44,927 nucleotides of DNA from Propionibacteriaceae bacterium UBA6238 (GTDB lineage Bacteria; Actinomycetota; Actinomycetes; Propionibacteriales; Propionibacteriaceae). The notes under the pieces were generated by a model, which was given only the letters and a program-made list of their open reading frames with translations, was not told where the DNA came from and searched no databases. The stretch lies in NCBI GenBank assembly GCA_002441465.1, contig DJWE01000064.1, forward strand, positions 1-44,927. The letters run 5' to 3'. A program made the translations under genes and the position numbers. Shown in pieces: positions 7,727 to 15,082 of the stretch (position 1 is its first letter; every line of letters begins with the position of its first letter).

Positions 7727-8700
7727 GCCGGGTTCTCCTTCGGTCGATGAGTGTCGTACCAAGCCAGGGCAATCGCGACCGCGCCGGCCAGGATCGCCCC
7801 TACCGCGGTGTACAGCGCCCGTTCCGCAGCGAGGGTGCCCGGGCTCGCCGAGCCGAGCAGCACCACACTCGGGGTGAGGAACAGTACCTGTTTGGGGTAA
7901 TCGCCTTGCACCGTGTAGGCCAACATGAGGACCAGGCAGGCACCGAGCGCGACCCCGATGGCCCACAGCGGCAGCAGCCCGGCGAGCAGCAGAGCCAGGA
8001 TGACCCCACCAACCGTCCCCAGCACCCGCTGCCACGACCGCTTCAGGGTCTGGTCGTCGAACGGACGGAGCACGATGGTCAGCGTGAGCGCGATCCAGTA
8101 GCCGTGCGGCCAGGCGAGCACACCGACGGCGTACACCGCCGAGCCGACCGTCACCGCCATCACGACGGCATGCCGCCACGCCCTGGCCGGGGCGACGCCG
8201 TCCCGGGGACGATCCGGTGCGCCGATCCGGCTGCCGAGCAGAACCATCACCACGCCGCCGGCGAGCATCCACAGCCCCACCAGTTCGGGCCGGAAATCGC
8301 CCGGTACCAGCGACAGGACGGCTGCAACACTGGGGACGCCGGCCATCAACCCGTCCGCACGCATACTGGCCGGCGCGACCAGCAGACAGCACAGCGCCAC
8401 GAAGCAGGCCGCAGCAGCAGGCTGGCCCCGCAGCGCGACCGCGACCACTCCGGTCATCGCAGCGGGCACGGCCAGCGCCAGCGCGTGCCTCGGACGCAGA
8501 GTGAGCGCCGGCCGGGCGCCGGCGGTGTAGCCCATCACCATGCCCACCGCGGCGGACGCCCCGGCCAGCAGGAAGGCCCCGGCCAGCGGCACGAGCGCGA
8601 CGACGCTGGCGAGCACGCAGAGCAGCAGCACTCGGCGCGGAACCACCCAGGACGCCCCGAGTCCGGTCATGTGCCCAGGCCCGTTGACGGACGGCGCCAC
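7723..8700 (-). CDS. FUSC family membrane protein
   Basis: 325-aa integral membrane protein of the fusaric-acid-resistance/aromatic acid exporter type. Hydrophobic helices fill residues 28-170 and 195-315; between them lies a short hydrophilic loop. The second half has the family block GYWIALTLTIVLRPFDDQTLKRSWQRVLGTV (read as WIALTLTIVLRP then RSWQRVLGTVGG), which identifies FUSC. Start choice: GTG 8700, 8 nt past the DUF2207 stop and 5 nt after GGTGATC, which matches the distal part of the extended Shine-Dalgarno. An ATG at 8670 and a GTG at 8748 are in frame and possible. The stop overlaps the next start by 4 nt. Substrate unknown. Confidence 0.82.
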   Translation of the reverse strand: MAPSVNGPGHMTGLGASWVVPRRVLLLCVLASVVALVPLAGAFLLAGASAAVGMVMGYTAGARPALTLRPRHALALAVPAAMTGVVAVALRGQPAAAACFVALCCLLVAPASMRADGLMAGVPSVAAVLSLVPGDFRPELVGLWMLAGGVVMVLLGSRIGAPDRPRDGVAPARAWRHAVVMAVTVGSAVYAVGVLAWPHGYWIALTLTIVLRPFDDQTLKRSWQRVLGTVGGVILALLLAGLLPLWAIGVALGACLVLMLAYTVQGDYPKQVLFLTPSVVLLGSASPGTLAAERALYTAVGAILAGAVAIALAWYDTHRPKENPA

Positions 8701-8707
8701 GGGATGA

Positions 8708-10504
8708 TCACCAGCCGCCGCCTCCGCCCCCTCCGAAGCCACCTCCACCGGAGAAGCCGGAGCCGCCGCTGGTGGCGGCCGTGGCCGACTGCAGCGAGCT
8801 GGTCATGGTGTGGGCGAGAGAGTCCAGCGAGGAGGCGAAGTTGTGGTAGGCGAAGCCGTACCCGTACCCGTAGTACCAAGGGGTGTCGAACGCGTAGCGT
8901 CCCTGAGCGGCAAGATCGCTGAAGACCTTGGTCCAGCGCTCGGCGACGCCGAACATGATCGCGTAGGGCAGGTAGCGCGAGAACACGTCGATGCCCTCCT
9001 CGAACCTGATCTGGTCGGCCTCGGCCGTGCGCAGGTACAACTCAAAACCCCGCGCCTGCGCCAGCACAGCCGAACCCGTGGCGGTCCTGGACCCGAAACG
9101 GTTGTTCATGGCCATCACGGCCAGCCCGGTGATCACACCGGCGACCCCGACCAGACCCCAGCCGAAGAGCCCGAACAGGAAGCCGACGCCCACCCCGACG
9201 ACAACCAGGACGACACCGGCGGCGAAGGCCAGACCGCGCACGGTGGCCGGATTCGCGGTGAACCACTTCAGATCGGTGGTGACACGCCGATGAAGCGCGC
9301 TCTTGGTCTGCGAGAGCAGGTCCGAATAGCGGGAGTCCTTCAGATCGTCGGTGGCCACCTGGTCGCCGGCGGAGAACATCGTGTTCAGCAACCGGGACTC
9401 GTAGCCGGCCAACCGATCACCCCCCTGCTGGCGCGTGAACGTCCAGTCGCGCTTGCCGGTCTGAGCGATACTGAGGTGCCCGCGAACGGCCAGATCGATG
9501 ATGGTGGCGCTGATGTCCTTGTCGTCAGCGGTCGCGTCCATCAGCGTCCCCAACTCGCCAGGACGCGCCCCCTTCGGCGGGGTGAACTGCACCGCGACCG
9601 GAACGTCTGAGCCCTGATGCCCCACGTTCGACTCCTGGCCATCGGCAGGCACCAAGCCCGGCGTGAGCCCGAGGTAGACCTGATCGCGAGCACTGCGCCG
9701 GGTCCGTCGGAGCACCGCGGCCAGGCCCAGCGCCGTGAGCACGCCGGCCACACCGGCCGTCCACGGTGTCACCGGGAACATGTTGCCGACCCCGTAGCGC
9801 CGCTCCAGCCGCGCCTCAGCGCCGGTGAAGGTCCCTGCGGGGAATCCGGCAACCACCTGCATGCCGCTGCCGTTCCCGATCTGGGACACCGCGTAGGTCG
9901 CCTCTGTTCCCTTGGACGTGGCGTCGCACGGGTAATCGAAGGAGGTGCCCGAATAGCAACTCACTCGCGAGATCGCGGCCGGTCCGGTCACGGTGACGCT
10001 CGCCGAATCGATCGGAACCTCCCACCCGGAGCCGACCGCATTCCAGTTGAACTCGTCCAGTCCGGACTGGGCCTGTTGCGGAGCGATCAGACCCCGGATC
10101 GTGTAGTTGACCTGGTAGGTCTGGACCCCGGTGAACGTGCGCCCCTCGCTGCCCACCCGGATCAGCAGGTTGCCGTCCTCCTCCTTGGTCTGCACCGAGG
10201 CATCCGCACCACTCGGGCTGGACACCTGGCCAATGGTCATGTCGAGCATCCGCCAGTGGTCGGGATCGTTGGCGATCTCCTGCCGGAGTGGGAACGTCAG
10301 GTACGGCCCGTGTCCTGGATCGTTGCCGAAGTCGAACGACAGGCTCAGCTGCACGTCGGCGGTGCCCTGAGCATCGACGGTGGCCACCGCCCGGTAGTCG
10401 GTGATTCTCCAGCTTTCGCCGTTCGCCCGAGCGACGCCCGGCACGAGCAGCAGCCCGACCAGCGCCACCACCAGGGCCGCCACCAACCTCCACAGCCGCT
10501 TCAT
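8708..10504 (-). CDS. DUF2207 domain-containing membrane protein
   Basis: 598-aa exported protein. Residues 1-27 form a signal peptide ending VARA. An extracytoplasmic beta-rich domain follows (about 28-250; DUF2207), with ITDYRAVATVDAQGTADVQ at its start. Then come a membrane helix near 252-272, a cytoplasmic region with a winged-helix-like part (SATIIDLAVRGHLSI), two close helices near 440-490, and a C-terminal tail that is Tyr/Gly-rich (YYGYGYGF) and ends in GGGFGGGGGGGW. DUF2207 proteins are widespread in actinobacteria and have no firm function; a cell-envelope role is likely. It is the first gene of an operon with FUSC and AlbA_2. Translation starts leaderless at ATG 10504. Confidence 0.88.
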   Translation of the reverse strand: MKRLWRLVAALVVALVGLLLVPGVARANGESWRITDYRAVATVDAQGTADVQLSLSFDFGNDPGHGPYLTFPLRQEIANDPDHWRMLDMTIGQVSSPSGADASVQTKEEDGNLLIRVGSEGRTFTGVQTYQVNYTIRGLIAPQQAQSGLDEFNWNAVGSGWEVPIDSASVTVTGPAAISRVSCYSGTSFDYPCDATSKGTEATYAVSQIGNGSGMQVVAGFPAGTFTGAEARLERRYGVGNMFPVTPWTAGVAGVLTALGLAAVLRRTRRSARDQVYLGLTPGLVPADGQESNVGHQGSDVPVAVQFTPPKGARPGELGTLMDATADDKDISATIIDLAVRGHLSIAQTGKRDWTFTRQQGGDRLAGYESRLLNTMFSAGDQVATDDLKDSRYSDLLSQTKSALHRRVTTDLKWFTANPATVRGLAFAAGVVLVVVGVGVGFLFGLFGWGLVGVAGVITGLAVMAMNNRFGSRTATGSAVLAQARGFELYLRTAEADQIRFEEGIDVFSRYLPYAIMFGVAERWTKVFSDLAAQGRYAFDTPWYYGYGYGFAYHNFASSLDSLAHTMTSSLQSATAATSGGSGFSGGGGFGGGGGGGW

Positions 10505-10510
10505 GCAGCG

Positions 10511-10516
10511 AGCCTA
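10511..10516 (-). promoter_or_regulatory. -10 box TAGGCT, leaderless start of DUF2207 operon
   Basis: TAGGCT followed by CGCTGC (6 nt) and the ATG at 10504. No Shine-Dalgarno sequence is present, so the operon probably starts with a leaderless gene. Confidence 0.6.
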
Positions 10517-10558
10517 ACAAGGCCCACCGACGTTCGCTCGGCAGCGGTTCTGCATCGC

Positions 10559-10564
10559 TATCCT
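10559..10564 (+). promoter_or_regulatory. -10 box TATCCT for nrtR
   Basis: TATCCT lies 23 nt before the ATG of the NrtR gene; the short leader this gives contains GAGAGGGA as a ribosome binding site. It diverges from the DUF2207 promoter, 42 bp away. Confidence 0.45.
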
Positions 10565-10587
10565 GACCGGGAACGAGAGGGACCGCG

Positions 10588-11484
10588 ATGACCGGACAGG
10601 TGGTGACCGCAGAACTGCTCGCCGTCGTCGTCGCGATGGTGGACGGGCACCCCTGCGTGCTCACCCTCGGCACGCCGCCCAGGTTGCCGGCCGGTCCGCT
10701 GCTGCCGAGCCACCGCTCACTGCAGGCCGCCACCCGGGCCTGGGTCGAAGAACAGACCGGACGGCGACTGGGCTACCTGGAACAGCTCTACACCTTCGCC
10801 GATCTGGACCGGGAGTCGGTCGGACGGCGGATCTCGATCTCCTACCTCGGCCTGACGACTTCGGGCGAATCCGGTATCGGCGGCTGGGCCGGCTGGTACG
10901 ACCTGTTCGCCTGGGAGGACCACCGTGGCCACGCCGCGCCGACCGATCCGCTGATCGGGCGCCTGCGGGCCTGGGCGAACTCCGACGCCGACTGCAGGGA
11001 CGAGCGGGCCCAGCGGGTGGCGATCGACTTCGGGCTCGATGGACGCGCCTGGCAACCAGAGCTCACCCTGCAGCGCTACGAACTGCTGTACGAGGCCGGG
11101 CTGGTGGCCGAGGCACCCGACGAGTGGCGGCGTCCCGACGCGGAGCTGGCACCGGGGGGACGGATGCTGGGCGATCACCGCCGGGCTCTGGCCACCGGCA
11201 TCGCCCGGCTTCGCGCGAAGATCGGTTACCGCCCGGTGGTCTTCGAACTGATGCCCCCCACCTTCACGCTGCGTCAGCTCCAGGACTGCGTCGAGGCGCT
11301 CTCCGGGCACGCCGTGCACACCCAGAACTTCCGCCGGTTGGTCGAGCAACAAGCCCTGGTCGAGGAGACCGGCAGCCTGCTCGAAACCGGCGGACGCCCG
11401 GCGCGGCTGTACCGCTTCCGTCGCCAGGTGCTGGCCGAACGTCACGTGGCCGGCACCAAGCTGCCCACCGTCCGCGCCCACTGA
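10588..11484 (+). CDS. nrtR: NrtR-type Nudix transcriptional regulator of NAD synthesis
   Basis: 298-aa regulator: an N-terminal Nudix-fold domain (about 1-150) and a C-terminal winged helix (about 185-285). The Nudix part has the start LLAVVVAMVDGHPCVLTL, but I see no intact Nudix box (GX5EX7REUXEEXGU), as in NrtR proteins that sense ADP-ribose or related ligands instead of cutting them. The winged-helix signature is clear: FELMPPTFTLRQLQDCVEAL, then QNFRRLVE and GGRPARLYRF. NrtR represses NAD genes in many bacteria, and this gene sits directly before nadABC on the same strand, 119 bp upstream. Start ATG 10588 has GAGAGGGA upstream. The target operator is probably in that gap. Confidence 0.9.
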   Translation: MTGQVVTAELLAVVVAMVDGHPCVLTLGTPPRLPAGPLLPSHRSLQAATRAWVEEQTGRRLGYLEQLYTFADLDRESVGRRISISYLGLTTSGESGIGGWAGWYDLFAWEDHRGHAAPTDPLIGRLRAWANSDADCRDERAQRVAIDFGLDGRAWQPELTLQRYELLYEAGLVAEAPDEWRRPDAELAPGGRMLGDHRRALATGIARLRAKIGYRPVVFELMPPTFTLRQLQDCVEALSGHAVHTQNFRRLVEQQALVEETGSLLETGGRPARLYRFRRQVLAERHVAGTKLPTVRAH

Positions 11485-11524
11485 GCCTGCCCTCGCACAG
11501 GCCGCTCACTGGCGCCGATTCCCC

Positions 11525-11582
11525 CTTTTGCTCAGATCGTGGAATACTGGCGTTCGTCGCTTTTGCTCACAACTAGCATAAG
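11525..11582 (+). promoter_or_regulatory. nadABC control region: repeated TTTTGCTCA and inverted repeat over -10
   Basis: CTTTTGCTCA occurs twice in direct orientation (11525-11534 and 11560-11569), 35 bp apart. The second copy is the left arm of an inverted repeat CTTTTGCT-7 nt-AGCATAAG (11560-11582; arms match at 7 of 8 positions). The -10 box TAGCAT (11574-11579) lies within its right half, so a bound protein would block RNA polymerase. The adjacent NrtR gene makes it the natural candidate, but the site is read from sequence only. Confidence 0.5.
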
Positions 11583-11603
11583 GCTGCCGCCGAAGGGACC
11601 GAG

Positions 11604-12590
11604 ATGACCACAACGCTGCCGACCGCCGCCGACCTCTACTCGAAGGTCGCTCACGTCGTCCCTTCTGTCGAATGGGCCACGATGGCCGACGACGTGGACG
11701 CGATCCAGCGCCTCAAGCGCGAGCGGAACGCCGTGATCCTCGCCCACAACTACATGACCCCGGAGATCTTCCACGGCGTCGCCGACATCGTCGGGGACTC
11801 CCTCGCGCTGGCCCGCGAGGCCGTCGAGGTCGACGCCGACGTGATCGTGCTGGCCGGCGTCCACTTCATGGCCGAGACCGCCAAGCTGCTCAACCCGGGC
11901 AAGACCGTCCTGATCCCCGACCTGCGCTCGGGCTGTTCGCTCGCCGAGTCGATCACCGCCGAGGACGTGCGCGCGCTGCGTGCCGCGCACCCGGGCGTCC
12001 CCGTAGTCACCTATGTGAACACCTCCGCTGCAGTGAAGGCCGAGTCCGACATCTGCTGCACCTCCGGCAACGCAGTGAAGGTGATCGAGAGTCTCGGCGT
12101 CCCGCAGGTGATCATGATCCCTGACCGGTTCCTGGCTGCCAATGTGGCCCGACAGACCGGCGTCGAGGTGATCGTCCACCCCGGCGCCTGCGAGGTGCAC
12201 GAGCGGTTCACCCCCGACGACATCCGCCAGATCCGCACCGAGAACCCCGGCATCACCGTCCTGGCACACCCGGAGTGCCCGCCAGAGGTCGTCGACGAGG
12301 CCGACTTCGCCGGTTCCACCGCGCAGATGGTCGGATTCGTGGACGCGAAGCGCCCACTCAAGGTGGCACTGATCACCGAGTGCTCGATGAGCGACAACGT
12401 CGCCCAGGCCTACCCGGACCTGGAGTTCGTCCGGCCGTGCAACCTGTGCCCGCACATGAAGCGCAACACCCTCGGCAGCATCCGGCATGCGCTGGAGACC
12501 ATGACCAACGAGGTCACCGTGCCCGAGGACGTGGCTGATCGCGCACGCCTGTCTGTCGAGCGGATGCTCGCTGTGGGGGTGACGAAGTGA
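11604..12590 (+). CDS. nadA: Quinolinate synthase NadA
   Basis: 328-aa [4Fe-4S] enzyme that condenses iminoaspartate with dihydroxyacetone phosphate to quinolinate, the second step of de novo NAD synthesis. Seen: AVILAHNYMTPEIFHGVADI (43-62), LAGVHFMAETAKLL, and the three cluster-type Cys contexts SGCSLAE (Cys111), HPECP (Cys225) and CNLCPHMKRNTL (Cys279/Cys282). The length is usual for the family. Start ATG 11604 with AAGGGA 7 nt before. The stop overlaps the GTG of nadB by 4 nt, so NadA and NadB, whose unstable iminoaspartate is passed between them, are translationally coupled. Confidence 0.97.
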   Translation: MTTTLPTAADLYSKVAHVVPSVEWATMADDVDAIQRLKRERNAVILAHNYMTPEIFHGVADIVGDSLALAREAVEVDADVIVLAGVHFMAETAKLLNPGKTVLIPDLRSGCSLAESITAEDVRALRAAHPGVPVVTYVNTSAAVKAESDICCTSGNAVKVIESLGVPQVIMIPDRFLAANVARQTGVEVIVHPGACEVHERFTPDDIRQIRTENPGITVLAHPECPPEVVDEADFAGSTAQMVGFVDAKRPLKVALITECSMSDNVAQAYPDLEFVRPCNLCPHMKRNTLGSIRHALETMTNEVTVPEDVADRARLSVERMLAVGVTK

Positions 12591-14131
12591 CCAGGGTGGT
12601 CCAGGCCGGCTGCCCGGTCATCGTCGGCGCGGGACTGGCCGGGCTCACCGCGGCCATCGAGCTCAGCCCGCTGCCCTGCGTGGTGCTCAGCGCCGGTGCG
12701 GTCAGCACCGGCACGTCCACCGGTTGGGCACAAGGTGGCATCGCCGCGGCCGTCGGCACCGACGACGATCCCGCCCTGCACGCCCACGACACTTTCGCCG
12801 CCGGCGCCGGCCTGTGCGAACCGGACGCGGTGCACGCCATCACTGCCGCTGCGCCGGAGGCGATCGAGTGGCTCTCCGGACAGGGAGCCGAGTTCGACCG
12901 CGGCGATGACGGACGCCTGCGGCTGGGACTGGAAGGCGCCCACAGTCGCCGACGGATCGTCCACGCCCACGGCGATCGCACCGGCGCGGAACTGCTGGAG
13001 ACCGTGGTGGCAGCCGCCCGCCGGCTCGACTCGGTGTCGTTGTGGGACCACTCCGCCGCGATCGAGATCCTGACCGAGGCCGGATCCGTGGCCGGCGTCC
13101 TGGTCGGCACGCCCGAGGGACCGATCGAACTGCGCACCGACACCGTGCTGCTGGCCACCGGCGGTATCGGTGGCTTGTACCTGCACACCACCAACCCGCT
13201 CTCCTCGCGGGGGCAGGGACTCGCGCTGGCTCACCGCGCGGGCGCCACTCTCCGGGACGTGGAGCTGGTTCAGTTCCACCCCACCGCGCTCGATGTCGGC
13301 ATCGACCCGATGCCGCTGGTCAGCGAGGCCGTGCGCGGCGAGGGAGCAATCCTGGTCAACGAGTTCGGCGAGTGGGTGCTGCGCAATCCGCTCTCGGCCC
13401 GGGACGTCGTCTCGCGCGCCGAGTGGGCTCAGCTGCAGGCCGGCCACCGCGTGTTCCTGGACGCGACCAAGGATCCCGGCGAACGCTTCGCCGAGCTGTT
13501 CGGCTCCATCTACGCCACCGCGCGGGAGTCGGGCCTGGACCCGGCGAAGGACCTGCTGCCGGTGCGCCCGGCCGCTCACTACCACATGGGCGGGGTGCTG
13601 GTGGATCTCACCGGCGCCACCACCGTGCCCGGGCTGTACGCGGCCGGAGAGGTGGCCTCCACCGGACTGCACGGCGCGAACCGCCTGGCCAGCAACTCGC
13701 TGCTCGAGGCCGTGGTGTGCGGGCGCTGGGTCGCGCAGGGCTGGCGGCGGGCCGGCGTCGCCGCGGGCGCCCCTCCGGCGTCCCGGATGTACCCCGACCC
13801 GCAGAGCTGGACGCCCGACCCCGTGGTGGCCGAGGTGCGTCGCATCGTCAGTGTCGGCGCCGGGGTGCTCAGGGACGCGGACGGCCTGCGCACCGCCCTC
13901 GCCGGATTGGCGCCGTATCGCGATCACGACACCGGCCTGGTCGCCCATCTGGTGGTGGAGGCCGCCCTGCGCCGCACGGAGTCCCGAGGCGGCCACACCC
14001 GGCTCGACTTCCCGGCCACCGAATCCGTGGCCCAGCACGTGCTGACCCCACCCGCCGAGTTGTCAGACTCTCACTCGCCTATAGCCGAAGCAGAGTCTGA
14101 CAACTCGGCGATGGAGGTCCTGGCGCGGTGA
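12587..14131 (+). CDS. nadB: L-aspartate oxidase NadB with in-frame palindrome insert
   Basis: 514-aa FAD flavoprotein oxidising L-aspartate to iminoaspartate, step one of de novo NAD synthesis. Seen: the FAD-binding GAGLAGLTAAIEL (11-23), TGTSTGWAQGGIAAAVG, LLATGGIGGLY, the active-site stretch VQFHPTALDVG, and the late FAD contact YAAGEVASTGLHGANRLASN (347-366, approximate). The C-terminal residues 489-508 (AELSDSHSPIAE... region) are encoded by a 58-bp palindrome that also occurs in the ada/alkA gene; this tail is not part of the usual NadB fold. Start GTG 12587 overlaps the nadA stop; the stop overlaps nadC by 4 nt. Confidence 0.96.
   Translation: MTRVVQAGCPVIVGAGLAGLTAAIELSPLPCVVLSAGAVSTGTSTGWAQGGIAAAVGTDDDPALHAHDTFAAGAGLCEPDAVHAITAAAPEAIEWLSGQGAEFDRGDDGRLRLGLEGAHSRRRIVHAHGDRTGAELLETVVAAARRLDSVSLWDHSAAIEILTEAGSVAGVLVGTPEGPIELRTDTVLLATGGIGGLYLHTTNPLSSRGQGLALAHRAGATLRDVELVQFHPTALDVGIDPMPLVSEAVRGEGAILVNEFGEWVLRNPLSARDVVSRAEWAQLQAGHRVFLDATKDPGERFAELFGSIYATARESGLDPAKDLLPVRPAAHYHMGGVLVDLTGATTVPGLYAAGEVASTGLHGANRLASNSLLEAVVCGRWVAQGWRRAGVAAGAPPASRMYPDPQSWTPDPVVAEVRRIVSVGAGVLRDADGLRTALAGLAPYRDHDTGLVAHLVVEAALRRTESRGGHTRLDFPATESVAQHVLTPPAELSDSHSPIAEAESDNSAMEVLAR
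14053..14110. repeat. 58-bp in-frame palindromic element, copy A (in nadB)
   Basis: Inverted repeat with perfect 19-bp arms (CGCCGAGTTGTCAGACTCT at 14053-14071 and its reverse complement at 14092-14110) around an imperfect centre with CTATAG in the exact middle. It is read in frame by nadB and adds AELSDSHSPIAEAESDNSA near the C-terminus. The same 58-bp design occurs at 31056-31113. It ends 2 bp before the GGAGG of nadC, so an RNA hairpin here could also affect nadC translation. See findings. Confidence 0.85.
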
Positions 14132-14973
14132 GATCTCTGCCCCGCCTCGTGATCGAGCCACTGGTCCGGGCCGCACTGCTGGAGGATCTGGGTCGCGCCG
14201 GCGACCTCACCACGGACGCGATCATCGCCCCCGAGGCTCGAGCGAGCGTGGCGCTGGTGTCCCGCGAATCGGGGGTGATCGCCGGCACCGACTGCGCGCG
14301 GCTCGCCTGGGAGCTCGTCGATCCGCGGATCGAGGTCACCGACCTGCTTCCGGACGGCAGTCGCGTCCGGCCCGGCACCGTGATCGGCACCGCCACCGGG
14401 CCTGCCCGCGGTCTGCTCAGCGGCGAGCGGGTGGCACTGAACTTCCTCGGGCACCTCTCCGGCGTGGCCACCGGAACCGCCACCATCGCCGACGCGATCG
14501 CCCACACATCGGCACGGGTGGCCGACACCCGCAAGACCATCCCGGGACTGCGCGCACTGCAGAAGCACGCCGTCGTCGCCGGCGGCGGCAGCAACCACCG
14601 CTTCGGGCTGGACGACGCGGTCCTGATCAAGGACAACCACATCGCCGTCGCCGGGGGCGTGACCGCCGCGGTTGCGGCGGCGAAGGCCCATGTCGGGCAT
14701 CTGGTCAAGATCGAGGTCGAGGTGGACTCTCTCGACCAACTACGCGAACTGCTCCACGTGGGCGCCGACGCCGTCCTGCTCGACAACATGCCGCCCGACG
14801 TCCTCAGGCAGGCAGTCGACCTGGTCGACGGCAGGATGATCACCGAGGCGTCCGGACGGATCACCCCCGAGGTGGCCGTGCCGATCGCCGAGGCCGGTGT
14901 GGACCTGATCTCGGTCGGCTGGTTGACCCACTCGGCCCGAGTGCTCGACATCGGACTCGATCACCTTTCCTGA
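14128..14973 (+). CDS. nadC: Nicotinate-nucleotide pyrophosphorylase (carboxylating) NadC
   Basis: 281-aa quinolinate phosphoribosyltransferase: quinolinate plus PRPP gives nicotinate mononucleotide, CO2 and PPi. Seen: the N-terminal LLEDLGRAGDLTTDAI, ERVALNFLGHLSGVAT, the active-site stretch VADTRKTIPGLRALQKHAV with Arg and Lys that bind substrate, GGGSNHRFGLDDAVLIKDNH, and EVEVDSLDQL near residue 195. Length is standard. Start GTG 14128 overlaps the nadB stop (GTGA) and has GGAGG at 14113-14117. It is the last gene of nadABC; no terminator is evident before glgP. Confidence 0.97.
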   Translation: MRSLPRLVIEPLVRAALLEDLGRAGDLTTDAIIAPEARASVALVSRESGVIAGTDCARLAWELVDPRIEVTDLLPDGSRVRPGTVIGTATGPARGLLSGERVALNFLGHLSGVATGTATIADAIAHTSARVADTRKTIPGLRALQKHAVVAGGGSNHRFGLDDAVLIKDNHIAVAGGVTAAVAAAKAHVGHLVKIEVEVDSLDQLRELLHVGADAVLLDNMPPDVLRQAVDLVDGRMITEASGRITPEVAVPIAEAGVDLISVGWLTHSARVLDIGLDHLS

Positions 14974-15070
14974 CCGATCCGATCTGTGAGTACCTGTGGA
15001 TGTCTTCGCTTGCCCATTGCCGACGTCGTGATCGACGCTCGCAATTTGCATCGCTGTAACGCGTCCGAGC

Positions 15071-15076
15071 TACGGT
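15071..15076 (+). promoter_or_regulatory. -10 box TACGGT, leaderless start of glgP
   Basis: TACGGT is followed by GTCGCA (6 nt) and the ATG at 15083. No Shine-Dalgarno sequence precedes the ATG. Confidence 0.6.
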
Positions 15077-15082
15077 GTCGCA

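Noticed and set aside
11538..11549. Shared TGGAATACTGG upstream of nadA and on the minus strand upstream of rne (near 38376) as a common promoter
   Set aside because: An 11-base match between two places is expected by chance in a window of this size, and neither copy has a TANNNT box in a useful position.
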